64,000 nucleotides of DNA from assembly GCA_937880755.1 (NCBI GenBank), contig CALGRX010000021.1:114948-178947 (forward strand), given 5' to 3'. The notes under the pieces were generated by a model. The model was given only the letters and a program-made list of their open reading frames with translations, did no database searches and was not told where the DNA came from. Positions 32,952-41,863 of the stretch are shown here, piece by piece. Source of the DNA: an uncultured Clostridia bacterium (GTDB taxonomy: Bacteria; Bacillota; Clostridia; Christensenellales; UBA3700). Numbering within the stretch: the stretch's first letter is position 1; each line of letters begins with the position of its first letter. A program made the translations under genes and the position numbers.

Positions 32952-35651
32952 TTACTTATTAAGTCCATTATTATTGTTTTTTATTTGTCCGTAATGATTG
33001 CCATTATTAGTCTTTGTTTGAGTTATTTCTTCCTGTTCAAAGAATTTTGAATATCTATTTATTAATTCTTGTATTTGATCTTCTGTTATTAATCCTTTAC
33101 CTATTGCTATCTTCATATATTGTCCATTAAATGCATTAAAGATTTCTTCTGGTACGTTATATATCTCTGCAAACTCTTCATATGTATATAAACCATATTG
33201 TGCTATATCCATTTGCATTTTATCTTGATCTATTGTCATTGTTTCTGCATTTACATCAAATATATTTATAAATCCTTCGGTAGCTCCGGGCATAGATAAC
33301 ATACCGTTTACATAATAACACAGATGACTATATGTTACCGGACTATATGCGACTATTAACTCATTTGTTATTTCGACATCTGTTAATTCTACGCTTGTCC
33401 ATACCATATTACCATTCTCATCATATACTTGTTTATTAAATTTATGTCCTATATACATTTCTGCATCGTCTCTTAAGAACACATATTTATTTAAATCTAA
33501 ATCGTAGAATGCATGTTCGTCTATTACCTTTACTACTGTTCCGTCCGAGAACGTCAGGTTTATTACTTCATTTAACATTTCTTCTTCACTGTCTATAAAT
33601 AAGATTGGCGCAGTATCAAAAGAACCTGTTAACATATTCCACACCAACAGCTCTTCATTACCCGTCAAATCCTCAACTTTTACTTGAGAACCATCTGCTA
33701 AAGTAATTAATGTTCCTTTTGAAATACATGCGCTTGTACTGCTTACAACAAACGTAAATTCTTTTGTTTGCGTGTATCTTGTACCATTTCTTGTGGATAC
33801 GTTGTTAAGTGTTAATGTGTATGTTCCGTTTGATAGTCCTGATGTGTCAATAGATAAGATTCCATTCGTATATGTTACATTACTTGCTAACCCCACTCTG
33901 CTAGTTGCCACATGTGTGGAATTACCGTTTATATTAATTACAACGCCATCGCTGTTTTTTAATGAAAATGTAATTGTACTATTTATTTCATAAACTGCAT
34001 TAAACGCAAATTCTGTTCCAATTTCAAAATTTAGTTTAGTACTCCTATCTACAACCAACTGTCCTAAATCGTTTTTTTCAAAACTATATAAATAGTCACT
34101 ATTAAGATTCAGCTCCCCGTTCCATTTATACCAACTACTTAAATATCCAAAATCAGTTATAACTGTTTCTGGCTGATTAATCCTAATAGTAAAAGTTTGT
34201 TCATCGGTATCATTCCATGACATTCTATTAAAATTGCTCGTTAACTTTAATGTATATATCCCATTATCCAAATCAGATGTGTTTATTGTAAACACATTAT
34301 CAGTTATTTCGACTTGATTTAAAACATCTACTTTAACTGTGCTTGTATGCGTTTGCAAAACTTTATCGTTTTTGTTTATTAGTTCAAAAGAAACAGTTCC
34401 ACTTATTTCTGACAATTCGTTCAAACTTGAAAAAGTAGACAGCTCAATTTGTAGTTTCGTTCCTTTTAATACTTTCAATACCTCTAAATTATTATCTGTA
34501 TCTAAAAGACGGTATCTCATTCGAACTATTCCGTTCCAATAAAACGTGGAACCATTATAGCCGAAATCTCTAAAAACATCTTTGTTAAAATAATCGGTTG
34601 GATTCTCTGTAACTTTATAGCATTTAGTACATTTATACCAATGCTTTTGCCCAACTGAAACCAATGATTTATAATTATGCGAGCAAGTAGATGAATCAAC
34701 AAGCGGAGTTCCCCCTTCAAACTCATTAGTAATAAGAAAGTCTGTCATGTCACAATAGAAACATACGTATTTATACAAACCGTCTTCTTCGTAATATTTG
34801 TCATACACATGATGAGTATGCTTTCCGTTTGCGACCGCTAATCCTTGAATGTCTTGATAGTGCATCCCCGTATTACCACGAGCATATCCCATTAGTGACA
34901 CATGTGTACCTGGATTATTATTCAAATCCAAATCTTGCAATCCTATCATGTGTCCAAATTCATGAAGCATTGTATTATAACCAGTTATGCTTTTAATTTT
35001 TATCCAATGAGCTAGCGGTACAGGATTAAATTTTCCACTACAACCTGTTAAATTCGGGTCATATTTAATAGGAACTACATCTACGCCGTTTTCCGATTGT
35101 TTTTGCAAGTTTACAATTGGTCCCGAATAATCTGCGATCCTTACACTATTCCATTCTTGTGCGGCTTTGTCTACATTTGAAATAAACAGTTGTTTATCGG
35201 AATCTGATAATCCTTCTAATGTTGATTCATCGATCCAATATTTAAACATTGGCGATATGAGTGGCATTACCTGCCAATTTTTACATCCGCTGCTATAATT
35301 TGCAGAATAACCGTCTTCTCTGCTTGCTCCGCATGTCGAACCGCAACCAAAACCATCTACCGGTTCCGACAATTCGTTTCCATCATGTTGGTGCAAATCC
35401 TCTTTTAAATCTTCTCCGTTTTTACATCCATAGCCTGTACAACTTTCTATATCAACGTCAGTATTAATTTCGGTATGATTAGTATCTTGTGCTTCAATTT
35501 CAACTTCAGACTGATTAGTATCTGATTCTTCAGCTAAGACAACAGAAGATGACATATTAAATGCCGATATAATAACTAACATTGATACTGTTATTATTAA
35601 CAATATCAATATTGTAATTTTTAATGATAATAAATTTGTTTTTGTTTTCAT
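32952..35651 (-). CDS. secreted metzincin-type metalloprotease with C-terminal HINT domain
   Basis: An 899-aa exported protein. A signal peptide (about 1-40) is followed by an acidic, Cys-rich stretch and a metallopeptidase domain with HEFGHMIGLQD (zinc ligands His230, His234 and probably Asp240; catalytic Glu231) and the Met-turn SLMGYA. Next come two CxxC pairs (YVCFYCD and YKCTKC) suggesting a zinc ribbon, then two homologous beta-sandwich repeats (about 365-500 and 505-640). From Cys642 (ACISKGTLITLADGSQVKVE) a Hedgehog/intein-type HINT domain follows, ending without the usual terminal His-Asn, and a Gln/Asn-rich tail. The HINT domain suggests self-cleavage. The gene is AT-rich and in a small accessory island. 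A GGGGGG-type RBS precedes the ATG; the small lipoprotein gene lies 20 nt upstream, likely in the same operon. Confidence 0.78.
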   Translation of the reverse strand: MKTKTNLLSLKITILILLIITVSMLVIISAFNMSSSVVLAEESDTNQSEVEIEAQDTNHTEINTDVDIESCTGYGCKNGEDLKEDLHQHDGNELSEPVDGFGCGSTCGASREDGYSANYSSGCKNWQVMPLISPMFKYWIDESTLEGLSDSDKQLFISNVDKAAQEWNSVRIADYSGPIVNLQKQSENGVDVVPIKYDPNLTGCSGKFNPVPLAHWIKIKSITGYNTMLHEFGHMIGLQDLDLNNNPGTHVSLMGYARGNTGMHYQDIQGLAVANGKHTHHVYDKYYEEDGLYKYVCFYCDMTDFLITNEFEGGTPLVDSSTCSHNYKSLVSVGQKHWYKCTKCYKVTENPTDYFNKDVFRDFGYNGSTFYWNGIVRMRYRLLDTDNNLEVLKVLKGTKLQIELSTFSSLNELSEISGTVSFELINKNDKVLQTHTSTVKVDVLNQVEITDNVFTINTSDLDNGIYTLKLTSNFNRMSWNDTDEQTFTIRINQPETVITDFGYLSSWYKWNGELNLNSDYLYSFEKNDLGQLVVDRSTKLNFEIGTEFAFNAVYEINSTITFSLKNSDGVVININGNSTHVATSRVGLASNVTYTNGILSIDTSGLSNGTYTLTLNNVSTRNGTRYTQTKEFTFVVSSTSACISKGTLITLADGSQVKVEDLTGNEELLVWNMLTGSFDTAPILFIDSEEEMLNEVINLTFSDGTVVKVIDEHAFYDLDLNKYVFLRDDAEMYIGHKFNKQVYDENGNMVWTSVELTDVEITNELIVAYSPVTYSHLCYYVNGMLSMPGATEGFINIFDVNAETMTIDQDKMQMDIAQYGLYTYEEFAEIYNVPEEIFNAFNGQYMKIAIGKGLITEDQIQELINRYSKFFEQEEITQTKTNNGNHYGQIKNNNNGLNK

Positions 35652-35671
35652 ATTTCCCCCCTTATTGTATG

Positions 35672-36094
35672 TTATTTATTCTCCGGTATCTTTTCAAATA
35701 CAACTTCGATTACGCCGTTATAATTATCCTTACTAGTTACTATAGCCGTATATGTATTTGTTTTGTTACCCTCAACTACTTTACCATTATATAGCCACTC
35801 TTTTACTTGATATCCTTCATCGGGTATTGCTAAAAAAGTGATAGCACAACTACCTTTTTTATTGCCTAATGTAGGAATAACTCGAGATCCTTCAGGACAA
35901 TCTAATTCGCAATACTCGCACTCATTACATAAGTAAGAATATTCCTCAAAATTAGTTTCAGCCTTAATCTCACCGCTCCCTTCTACTACTCTATAATGGA
36001 ATGAATAACCGTAGTCGGAACAAGCAGCCAACATAAACGATAATGTTAACGTCAATATTACAATTAAAATGATTACTGTCTTATTCTTATTCAT
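35672..36094 (-). CDS. small lipoprotein of the accessory island
   Basis: A 140-aa predicted lipoprotein (signal peptide with lipobox LAAC, Cys25) of unknown function. The mature part has a cluster of Cys residues (CNECEYCELDC) and a C-terminal half (GSCAITFLAIPDEGYQVKEW) similar to the beta-strand repeats found in bacterial surface proteins. It lies 20 nt upstream of the protease gene with a good AAGGAG RBS, so the two are probably co-expressed; it might bind or inhibit the protease, but that is speculation. A broken paralogue is present in the opposite direction at 36702-37139. The 263 bp upstream to the sRNA B region is AT-rich with no gene. Confidence 0.72.
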   Translation of the reverse strand: MNKNKTVIILIVILTLTLSFMLAACSDYGYSFHYRVVEGSGEIKAETNFEEYSYLCNECEYCELDCPEGSRVIPTLGNKKGSCAITFLAIPDEGYQVKEWLYNGKVVEGNKTNTYTAIVTSKDNYNGVIEVVFEKIPENK

Positions 36095-36373
36095 AATTTA
36101 TACTCCTTGTAATGAATTTATATTATTTATAAAATAAATTGAAGTGATATATCTAATATTTATATTAATAATAACATGAAGTTTTCGTATCTGTCAATAT
36201 TGTTTATAGAAAAATTATAATTGCTCTAATATTTATATTTATGCTAAGCGACTTTTTGTAGATACATTTTTATTTGTATTTGTGTAGTGGCAAAGCTAGT
36301 ATTACCTAGTATCTCTTATCCTTGCGTTGAAATCTAAAATCAAATCGTGAAAAATTTTTCAAAAATTTTATAG

Positions 36374-36402
36374 TTGACATGCGTTGTCAGTTATCGTGTA
36401 AT
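36374..36402 (+). promoter_or_regulatory. promoter of sRNA B
   Basis: TTGACA (36374-36379), a 17-bp spacer and TGTAAT (36397-36402), nearly identical to the promoter of sRNA A. Confidence 0.7.
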
Positions 36403-36408
36403 ACAATA

Positions 36409-36569
36409 AGGTTGCAAATGAACAAATAATTGTTACGTTCATATGTTTTACCTCCTTTTATCAATGGCAACGGCTAGCCGAATATTGCTACGTAGGTTTT
36501 GTTTCATTTTCCCTATAGCACAGTTAGCTAGCACGAAGCCAAAAGAGCCTCCGACTTGGAGGCTTTTTT
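36409..36569 (+). ncRNA. candidate small RNA B, sister of sRNA A
   Basis: A unit of about 160 nt with the same order of elements as 32503-32677: ACGTTCATATGTT followed by TACCTCCTTT (anti-SD at 36450-36458), GGCAACGGCTAGCCG stem, TAGG/CCTA stem, GCACGAAGCC and a terminator AGCCTCC-GACTT-GGAGGCT with TTTTTT. Stems are kept while loops differ. The block around the anti-SD is complementary to the ribosome-binding site and start codon of ppa at 37627-37652. Confidence 0.6.
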
Positions 36570-36570
36570 A
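36545..36570 (+). terminator. terminator of sRNA B
   Basis: AGCCTCC-GACTT-GGAGGCT followed by TTTTT. Confidence 0.85.
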
Positions 36571-36701
36571 TATTATCAAAGACATTCTTAGAGGTTTTTT
36601 GACTAAAATCATTTTTTTTATAGAAATATGTCTAAAGACTTGACGCTATTGTTTGGTGTTGATTTATAAAAGTTAATACGTTAAGATTAATAGGGGATAA
36701 A

Positions 36702-37139
36702 ATGAATAAGAATATAATAGTATTATTTATTATATTGATAATGTTACTAACGTTATCTTTTGTGTTGCCTAGTTGTGTAGACTACGGTTATTCATTCCTT
36801 TCTAGAGTAGTAGGAGGAAATGGCGAGATTACGACTGAAGATAGCGATTGGTTGACAATGGCTGAATTACGTAATAATGACAAGCACGAGTCTTGGCCAT
36901 GCGAATTAGATTGTCCTAAATGATTTCAAGTTATTCTTACATTAGGCAACAAAAAAAGTAGTTGTGCTATCACTTTTTTAGCAATACCCGATGAAGGATA
37001 TCAAGTAAAAGAGTGGCTATATAATGGTAAAGTAGTTGAGGGTAACAAAACAAATACATATACGGCTATAGTAACTAGTAAGGATAATTATAACGGCGTA
37101 ATCGAAGTTGTATTTGAAAAGATACCGCAAAACGAATAA
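36702..37139 (+). pseudogene. broken paralogue of the small lipoprotein
   Basis: The frame opens with a lipoprotein signal (MNKNIIVLF...LPSC) like the gene at 35672-36094, but a TGA at 36921-36923 stops it after 73 aa. Reading on in the same frame gives a segment almost identical to the intact C-terminus (LAIPDEGYQVKEWLYNGKVV) to a TAA at 37137-37139. The TGA stands where the intact copy has a Gly codon (GGA), so one point change can explain it. The 5' part has diverged much more than the 3' part, which suggests gene conversion between the inverted copies. TGA ends other genes in this window, so recoding is unlikely. Confidence 0.8.
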
Positions 37140-37210
37140 TAAATATCAAATGCTATTCAAAACAATGAACGATTGAGGCAATAAAGTTGTTGAATTATTC
37201 TCAATTAGCA

Positions 37211-37254
37211 AAAGCCCAACTTTCTCTATTTTCTCAAATAGTTCAAGTTAGGCT
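37211..37254 (-). terminator. terminator of the tRNA-Leu operon
   Basis: A 10-bp stem with one mismatch (37213-37222 with 37245-37254) and an 22-nt loop, followed on the minus strand by TTTTGC. Confidence 0.5.
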
Positions 37255-37259
37255 TATCG

Positions 37260-37348
37260 TGGTGCAGATGAAGGGACTTGAACCCATATGAAAAAAAGCT
37301 TTCACTAGAACCTGAATCTAGCGCGTCTGCCAATTCCGCCACATCTGC
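37260..37348 (-). tRNA. tRNA-Leu(CAG)
   Basis: A class II tRNA of 89 nt including an encoded CCA. Acceptor stem GCAGATG/CATCTGC, anticodon arm CTAGA-TTCAGGT-TCTAG with anticodon CAG, a long variable arm and the TTCAAGTC T-loop. It is transcribed after the second tRNA-Leu from a shared promoter. Confidence 0.95.
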
Positions 37349-37399
37349 ATAGGCTGTTATTAAAACAGGGAAGTACAATAGCCTTGTGCTTCCCTGCGA

Positions 37400-37486
37400 T
37401 GGTGCCGAAGGCGGGACTTGAACCCGCACGATGTCGCCATCACCGGATTTTGAGTCCGGCGCGTCTGCCAATTCCACCACTTCGGC
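37400..37486 (-). tRNA. tRNA-Leu(CAA)
   Basis: A class II tRNA of 87 nt including CCA. Acceptor stem GCCGAAG/CTTCGGC, anticodon arm CCGGA-CTCAAAA-TCCGG with anticodon CAA, a long variable arm and GGTTCAAGTCC in the T arm. First gene of a two-tRNA unit. Confidence 0.95.
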
Positions 37487-37500
37487 ATATTTGCATAACA

Positions 37501-37529
37501 ATATTAACACAACGACAGGGCAAAATCAA
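37501..37529 (-). promoter_or_regulatory. promoter of the tRNA-Leu pair
   Basis: Minus-strand TTGATT (37529-37524), a 17-bp spacer and TAATAT (37506-37501), 15 nt before the first tRNA. Confidence 0.65.
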
Positions 37530-37642
37530 TTATTTGTAGCCAATTTTTTGATTATTTTTTTTGGATATTGTCGTTTTTGTTGCTCAAAGGTATAGATTTA
37601 TTTTGGAAAATATTGTATAATCAATACAAATGGAGGTATTAT

Positions 37643-38173
37643 ATGAACGTTTGGCACGATATTAGGGCAGAGAGAGTAACGCCCGACGACTTTTTGTGTT
37701 GCATTGAGATTGAGAAGGGTGGCAAAAACAAATACGAAGTAGACAAAGAGACGGGTATGTTGATTTTGGATAGAGTATTGTATACTTCTACGCACTATCC
37801 TGCCAACTACGGTTTTATTCCACGCACCTATGCCGACGACGGCGATCCATTGGACGTATTGGTACTTTGCTCGGAGAAGATTGCACCGCTATCTTTGGTT
37901 AGATGCTATCCGATAGGACATATATCGATGATTGACGAGGGACAAGAGGATATTAAAATCATAGCCGTACCGTTCAAAGAACCTACTTGGAACTGCTACA
38001 AGGACATATCCGAGTTGCCACCACATATCGTCAGCGAAATCAAGCACTTCTTCGGCGTATACAAGCAGTTGGAAGGCAAGACGATGACGGTCTTGGAGAT
38101 GTACGACAAGGACGAAGCGAGAAAGGTTATCATCAACTCTATCGAAGAGTATAACAAAAAATTTAGCAAATAG
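37643..38173 (+). CDS. ppa: inorganic pyrophosphatase (family I)
   Basis: A 176-aa soluble pyrophosphatase that hydrolyses PPi to two phosphates and pulls biosynthetic reactions forward. It has the family I hallmarks: EIEKGGKNKYEVDKETG near the N-terminus, HYPANYGFIPRTYADDGDPLDVLVL with the Mg2+-binding Asp residues of the DGDPLD motif, and IDEGQEDIKIIAV. The ATG at 37643 is chosen for GGAGG upstream; a -10 box TATAAT lies at 37616-37621 with a weak -35. Its start region is complementary to the two candidate sRNAs. The window also encodes a PPi-type phosphofructokinase, which would compete for PPi. comEC begins 15 nt downstream. Confidence 0.94.
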   Translation: MNVWHDIRAERVTPDDFLCCIEIEKGGKNKYEVDKETGMLILDRVLYTSTHYPANYGFIPRTYADDGDPLDVLVLCSEKIAPLSLVRCYPIGHISMIDEGQEDIKIIAVPFKEPTWNCYKDISELPPHIVSEIKHFFGVYKQLEGKTMTVLEMYDKDEARKVIINSIEEYNKKFSK

Positions 38174-38188
38174 TTTCTACTTTTACCA

Positions 38189-40312
38189 ATGAAAAAACTT
38201 TTCAACGTGCGACCGCTTCCCACGATAGGCGTAGCGGTCGTTGTAGCGATATTAGTTGTCGGATTTGGCGGAAAAATTGCAACGGCGGTATTTGCCGTCT
38301 TGGCAGTTATAGCGCTATGTCTGGCAATTTTTTATACTCGCATCAAGCGACGTGCGTTGCTTGCAGTCGTTGCCATCGTAGGTTGTTTGGCTATCACTAT
38401 TACTTGGTTCAACGTCAATTCCAACACTACCATAGAAGGACAAGACTTGCAAGTCAGCGGTAGGATTTGTGCCGACAACGACTTTGCACCCGACGGTACG
38501 ATAGTCGAGGGAAAGTTACAATTAATACTCGACGACGTGGTGATAGAAGGCAAAGAGCGTGACGGCAAAATGGTGTTGCGATTAGACGCTTTGCCGACTA
38601 CTTCTATCAACTTGGGCGACGTGTTTGCCTTCCAAGCAGACGTATATCCCTTTAGGGCCGTGCTCACAGACTCTTATAGCATGTCGTGCTTCAACGACGA
38701 CGTGCGTTACACCGCGTATTTTGCCCAAGACTTTGACGGGCGAGTAGTAGTATCGGACAATTATCTCAAGACTTTCGAAAAGATCCAACTGCGTTTCAAG
38801 TCGGTTTTGTACGGCGCGTGCAACGACGACACGGCAGAGTTTATCTTCGCCATGACCTTTGGCAACAGTGGCAGTCTTGACTCAGATATCGTTGACTCGT
38901 TTCGTGCTACGGGTACGGCGCATTTATTCGCGGTATCGGGGCTTCACGTGGGTATAATAGCCTCCACGATAATGCTTTTGCTCTCGCGCGTTCCTATACC
39001 CAAATTGCTAAAATCATTGATATGTATTGGCTTTTTGACGGTTTTTTGTTATCTGACGGGCGGGTCGCCCTCCACTTTGAGAGCAACTATTATGATAGCA
39101 ATAAGCTTGGTTGCGCTTTCGCTTGGCTACCGCAACGACTTACTTTCTACCGTCAGCTTAGCGGCGATAATATTACTGCTCGTCCGTCCATTATGGCTGT
39201 TTGATTTAGGATTTTTGATGAGCTTCGGGGCGGTATTCGGCATAATTACGCTAAGCAAACCTTTGACGAGACTCTTTAGTAGGTTAGGTAAGCGTATAGG
39301 CGGAGTATTGGCTATCACGGTGAGTGTCAACTTGGGACTTTTGCCGATAATGCTAGCGTATTTTGGACAGATATCGCTTATAGGTATACTAGCCAATCTT
39401 ATCGTCTTACCAATTATATCTATATTTTTCCCGCTTGCGCTTTCTATTATGATATGGACGATGATATTGGCGCCGTTGCAAATGTTGTTGTCCGTGGTTG
39501 GGGTAGTTTTCAACGGCGTAATATCTTTCGTAGAGTTATGTGCTAGGCTAAACTTTATGGTCGTTGACCTATCGTCGGCGTGGTACGTATTTCTTCCTTA
39601 CTTTGGCTTTCTGTTTTTCGTATCCGACTACTGCCTCGTAGAGAACAAGCCCAAGACAATACTAGTGAGCACTTTGGCGGTTATTTGTCTACTCAACGGC
39701 GTAATCAACGTCGTTGACGACAATATCTATCAAGCCTCTATCGACGTATTTGGCGACCAATATAATTCTATGGTGCTTATCCACGACAACCAAGGCACAA
39801 CGGTTTTGCTCGTCAAGGGTAAAATGAACAATACTTGTAGAGCGCTAGTCGACAGTTATCTCGATTGTCGCAGACTGCACGGCGTTGACGTGATAGCGAT
39901 AGCCGACGCAGAGTTATTTTCGATTGAGTCTGCCTCATACCTGGTGCGTTGTATGCAAAATTGGCAATGTGATAGATTGTGTTTATTCGGGGCGAGAGAT
40001 TTTTTCGGTTACGACTTGTTGACAAGTGACTCTCAACGCTTCGGCTCTATATTCGTAGACGTTTCCGAGCCACTATTCGTTGAAGCGACGGTGGACGGCG
40101 TCAAGATATCTCTTTCCAACACCGATAGGGTCAACGAACAAGCCGATATCGTCATCGACCCGCCTATCGATTACGCTTTTACTCAAGGCAAATATGGTGT
40201 CAGTGACTATGGATATGTAAAAGGTATGAAAAATTATCTTCCTTCCCAATTTACATTTAGAATAAAAAATGCTAATATAATAAAAGACTACACTTGGGGC
40301 TTCGTAGGTTAA
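38189..40312 (+). CDS. comEC: ComEC/Rec2 family DNA-uptake channel protein
   Basis: A 707-aa membrane protein. The N-terminal soluble DUF4131 domain (about 30-190) and the Competence domain with GTAHLFAVSGLHVGI (about 240-256) and some ten hydrophobic helices are clear, matching the channel for single-stranded DNA in natural transformation. The C-terminal region (about 520-707) occupies the place of the metallo-beta-lactamase nuclease domain but lacks its HxHxDH motif and DVGQGD entry sequence. It is therefore either a degenerate domain or catalytically inactive. No comEA or comGA is in the window, so transformability is not shown. The gene overlaps holA by one base (TAATG). Confidence 0.88.
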   Translation: MKKLFNVRPLPTIGVAVVVAILVVGFGGKIATAVFAVLAVIALCLAIFYTRIKRRALLAVVAIVGCLAITITWFNVNSNTTIEGQDLQVSGRICADNDFAPDGTIVEGKLQLILDDVVIEGKERDGKMVLRLDALPTTSINLGDVFAFQADVYPFRAVLTDSYSMSCFNDDVRYTAYFAQDFDGRVVVSDNYLKTFEKIQLRFKSVLYGACNDDTAEFIFAMTFGNSGSLDSDIVDSFRATGTAHLFAVSGLHVGIIASTIMLLLSRVPIPKLLKSLICIGFLTVFCYLTGGSPSTLRATIMIAISLVALSLGYRNDLLSTVSLAAIILLLVRPLWLFDLGFLMSFGAVFGIITLSKPLTRLFSRLGKRIGGVLAITVSVNLGLLPIMLAYFGQISLIGILANLIVLPIISIFFPLALSIMIWTMILAPLQMLLSVVGVVFNGVISFVELCARLNFMVVDLSSAWYVFLPYFGFLFFVSDYCLVENKPKTILVSTLAVICLLNGVINVVDDNIYQASIDVFGDQYNSMVLIHDNQGTTVLLVKGKMNNTCRALVDSYLDCRRLHGVDVIAIADAELFSIESASYLVRCMQNWQCDRLCLFGARDFFGYDLLTSDSQRFGSIFVDVSEPLFVEATVDGVKISLSNTDRVNEQADIVIDPPIDYAFTQGKYGVSDYGYVKGMKNYLPSQFTFRIKNANIIKDYTWGFVG

Positions 40313-41316
40313 TGAGAGCTTTTGAAATCAAAGAAAAACTAAAATACGGCGTAGGGACGATATATTTTTTGGAGGGCGACAATTACGGGCTCGAGGTTTA
40401 CGTCGTACAAGCCATCAAAAAAGCCCTCTACGGCGGAGAAGGCTCGCTAGATGTATTCAATTACGATTCGAGCGTTTCGATAGCAGACGTAATATCCAAC
40501 GCCAACAGCTTTAGTCTTTTCGGCTCCAAGAAGCTGATAGTCTACACTATGACTAAATCGGACAAAAGCGAAAAGCTGTCGGACGTTGACGCTAGTTTTC
40601 TCCTCGATTACGCGCAAAATCCCAATGAAGATTGCGTATTGATATTTAGAGACTGTGGCAAGACCTTCAACTGCATCAAAGACTACGCCATTTTCGTAGA
40701 TTGCGACAAGGCTAATTGGGAAGAATTGGCTAGATACGTCAGCCAAACGCTTGCGGCTAAGGGCTACGACGTCGAGAAGAGCGCAATCAAGTTTTTTGTA
40801 GAATGTTGTGGGCTCGATATGGGCAAAATTACAAGCGAACTAGACAAGTTGATGCTATATTGCAGAGATAGCAAAAAAATAGCGCGTGCCGACGTCGACG
40901 AGATAACCACCGTAGATATGGAAAGCAAGGTATACGACCTCAGCAACGCCATTCAGCGAGGCGACAACCAAAAGGCGTTGGAATTACTTGATTCTATGGT
41001 CAAGAGGGGGGAGAAACCGTCGGCATTGCTCTCGTCAATCACGTCAACTTTCCTCAGGGCTTTTCTAATTGCCAACACCAACGCCTCCGACGAGGTGATA
41101 GGCAAGACCTTGGGGCTGAGCGCCAAGGCGGTGCAAACCAACAAAAATATCGTGGCCAAAGGCAAGGCTAATATGCGTGGCTATATCCCTTATCTCAAAA
41201 AACTTCTCGACGAATTGTCGGAGCTGGAATATCAATTCAAGAGTAACGTCATCGAAGAAGAATCGGCGTTGATGCTGGCTATTACGAAGCTATTATCCAA
41301 AAAGGAGACCGTATGA
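40312..41316 (+). CDS. holA: DNA polymerase III, delta subunit
   Basis: A 334-aa clamp-loader subunit that opens the sliding clamp and loads it on DNA. The N-terminal IYFLEGDNYGLEVYVVQAIK and the region SLFGSKKLIVYTM are typical of HolA, as is the position directly after comEC seen in many Bacillota. The Walker A motif is degenerate, as expected for delta. The ATG at 40312 overlaps the comEC stop; GTAGG may serve as RBS. The end overlaps the next gene by 4 nt. Confidence 0.9.
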   Translation: MRAFEIKEKLKYGVGTIYFLEGDNYGLEVYVVQAIKKALYGGEGSLDVFNYDSSVSIADVISNANSFSLFGSKKLIVYTMTKSDKSEKLSDVDASFLLDYAQNPNEDCVLIFRDCGKTFNCIKDYAIFVDCDKANWEELARYVSQTLAAKGYDVEKSAIKFFVECCGLDMGKITSELDKLMLYCRDSKKIARADVDEITTVDMESKVYDLSNAIQRGDNQKALELLDSMVKRGEKPSALLSSITSTFLRAFLIANTNASDEVIGKTLGLSAKAVQTNKNIVAKGKANMRGYIPYLKKLLDELSELEYQFKSNVIEEESALMLAITKLLSKKETV

Positions 41317-41855
41317 AGGCTGAAAAAAACAAAATCATCAATATTTCGCTCAAAATAGCGTTAGCTCTTTCTTTGGTCTTTTCGGCGTGGTGGAGCGTGC
41401 GTTCTTTTAGCAATATTATGCCGTATATGGCAGAGGGTCAACAGCTTCTTAGTCTAGTATCCCCGGCGTACGTCACTATGATGTTTTCGGTAGTTATGCC
41501 GATATTTACGGCTTTGATAATATACGCCGTATATATGTTCTTAGAGCGCTCGTTCATGCGTGCATTGTCACGCAATATGGAGTTTTTCGGACAAGACTTC
41601 GATAGCGATTGGCACGTTAGATTGTTTGAAATTTGCGCAATAGTATTGGCTTTGGCTAGCGGTATTGCGGAAGTGATTTGGACGTATTATCCGCTCGCGG
41701 CGGGACTTGGCAGACCTATAGCCAATTTTGTAGTCAAAATTGTCGTTTTGGGCGCTATGTATTGGCTTTTGTACCATAGGCACGGCAAAGAAATGATGCC
41801 GTTCGTGTTTAGTGCAACGTTATTCCCGACGATATTCGCCGTGATTTTTGCATAG
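41313..41855 (+). CDS. hypothetical membrane protein
   Basis: A 180-aa integral membrane protein that I do not recognise. Five hydrophobic segments are visible, about residues 10-28, 45-70, 105-125, 134-150 and 160-180. It overlaps holA by 4 nt and has an AAGGAG RBS. The M28-like gene follows 8 nt later, so it belongs to the ppa-comEC-holA transcription unit. Confidence 0.72.
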   Translation: MKAEKNKIINISLKIALALSLVFSAWWSVRSFSNIMPYMAEGQQLLSLVSPAYVTMMFSVVMPIFTALIIYAVYMFLERSFMRALSRNMEFFGQDFDSDWHVRLFEICAIVLALASGIAEVIWTYYPLAAGLGRPIANFVVKIVVLGAMYWLLYHRHGKEMMPFVFSATLFPTIFAVIFA

Positions 41856-41863
41856 GGTGGCTT

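Noticed and set aside
36443..36643. Plus-strand open frame of 66 codons over sRNA B
   Set aside because: It reads across the terminator hairpin and is not present in the sister copy.
36921..36923. TGA recoded as glycine in the lipoprotein paralogue
   Set aside because: Other genes here (for example the ROK regulator and rlmA) end with TGA, so the codon is a normal stop and the copy is a pseudogene.
37226..37510. Minus-strand open frame of 94 codons
   Set aside because: It runs through the two tRNA-Leu genes and has no independent support.
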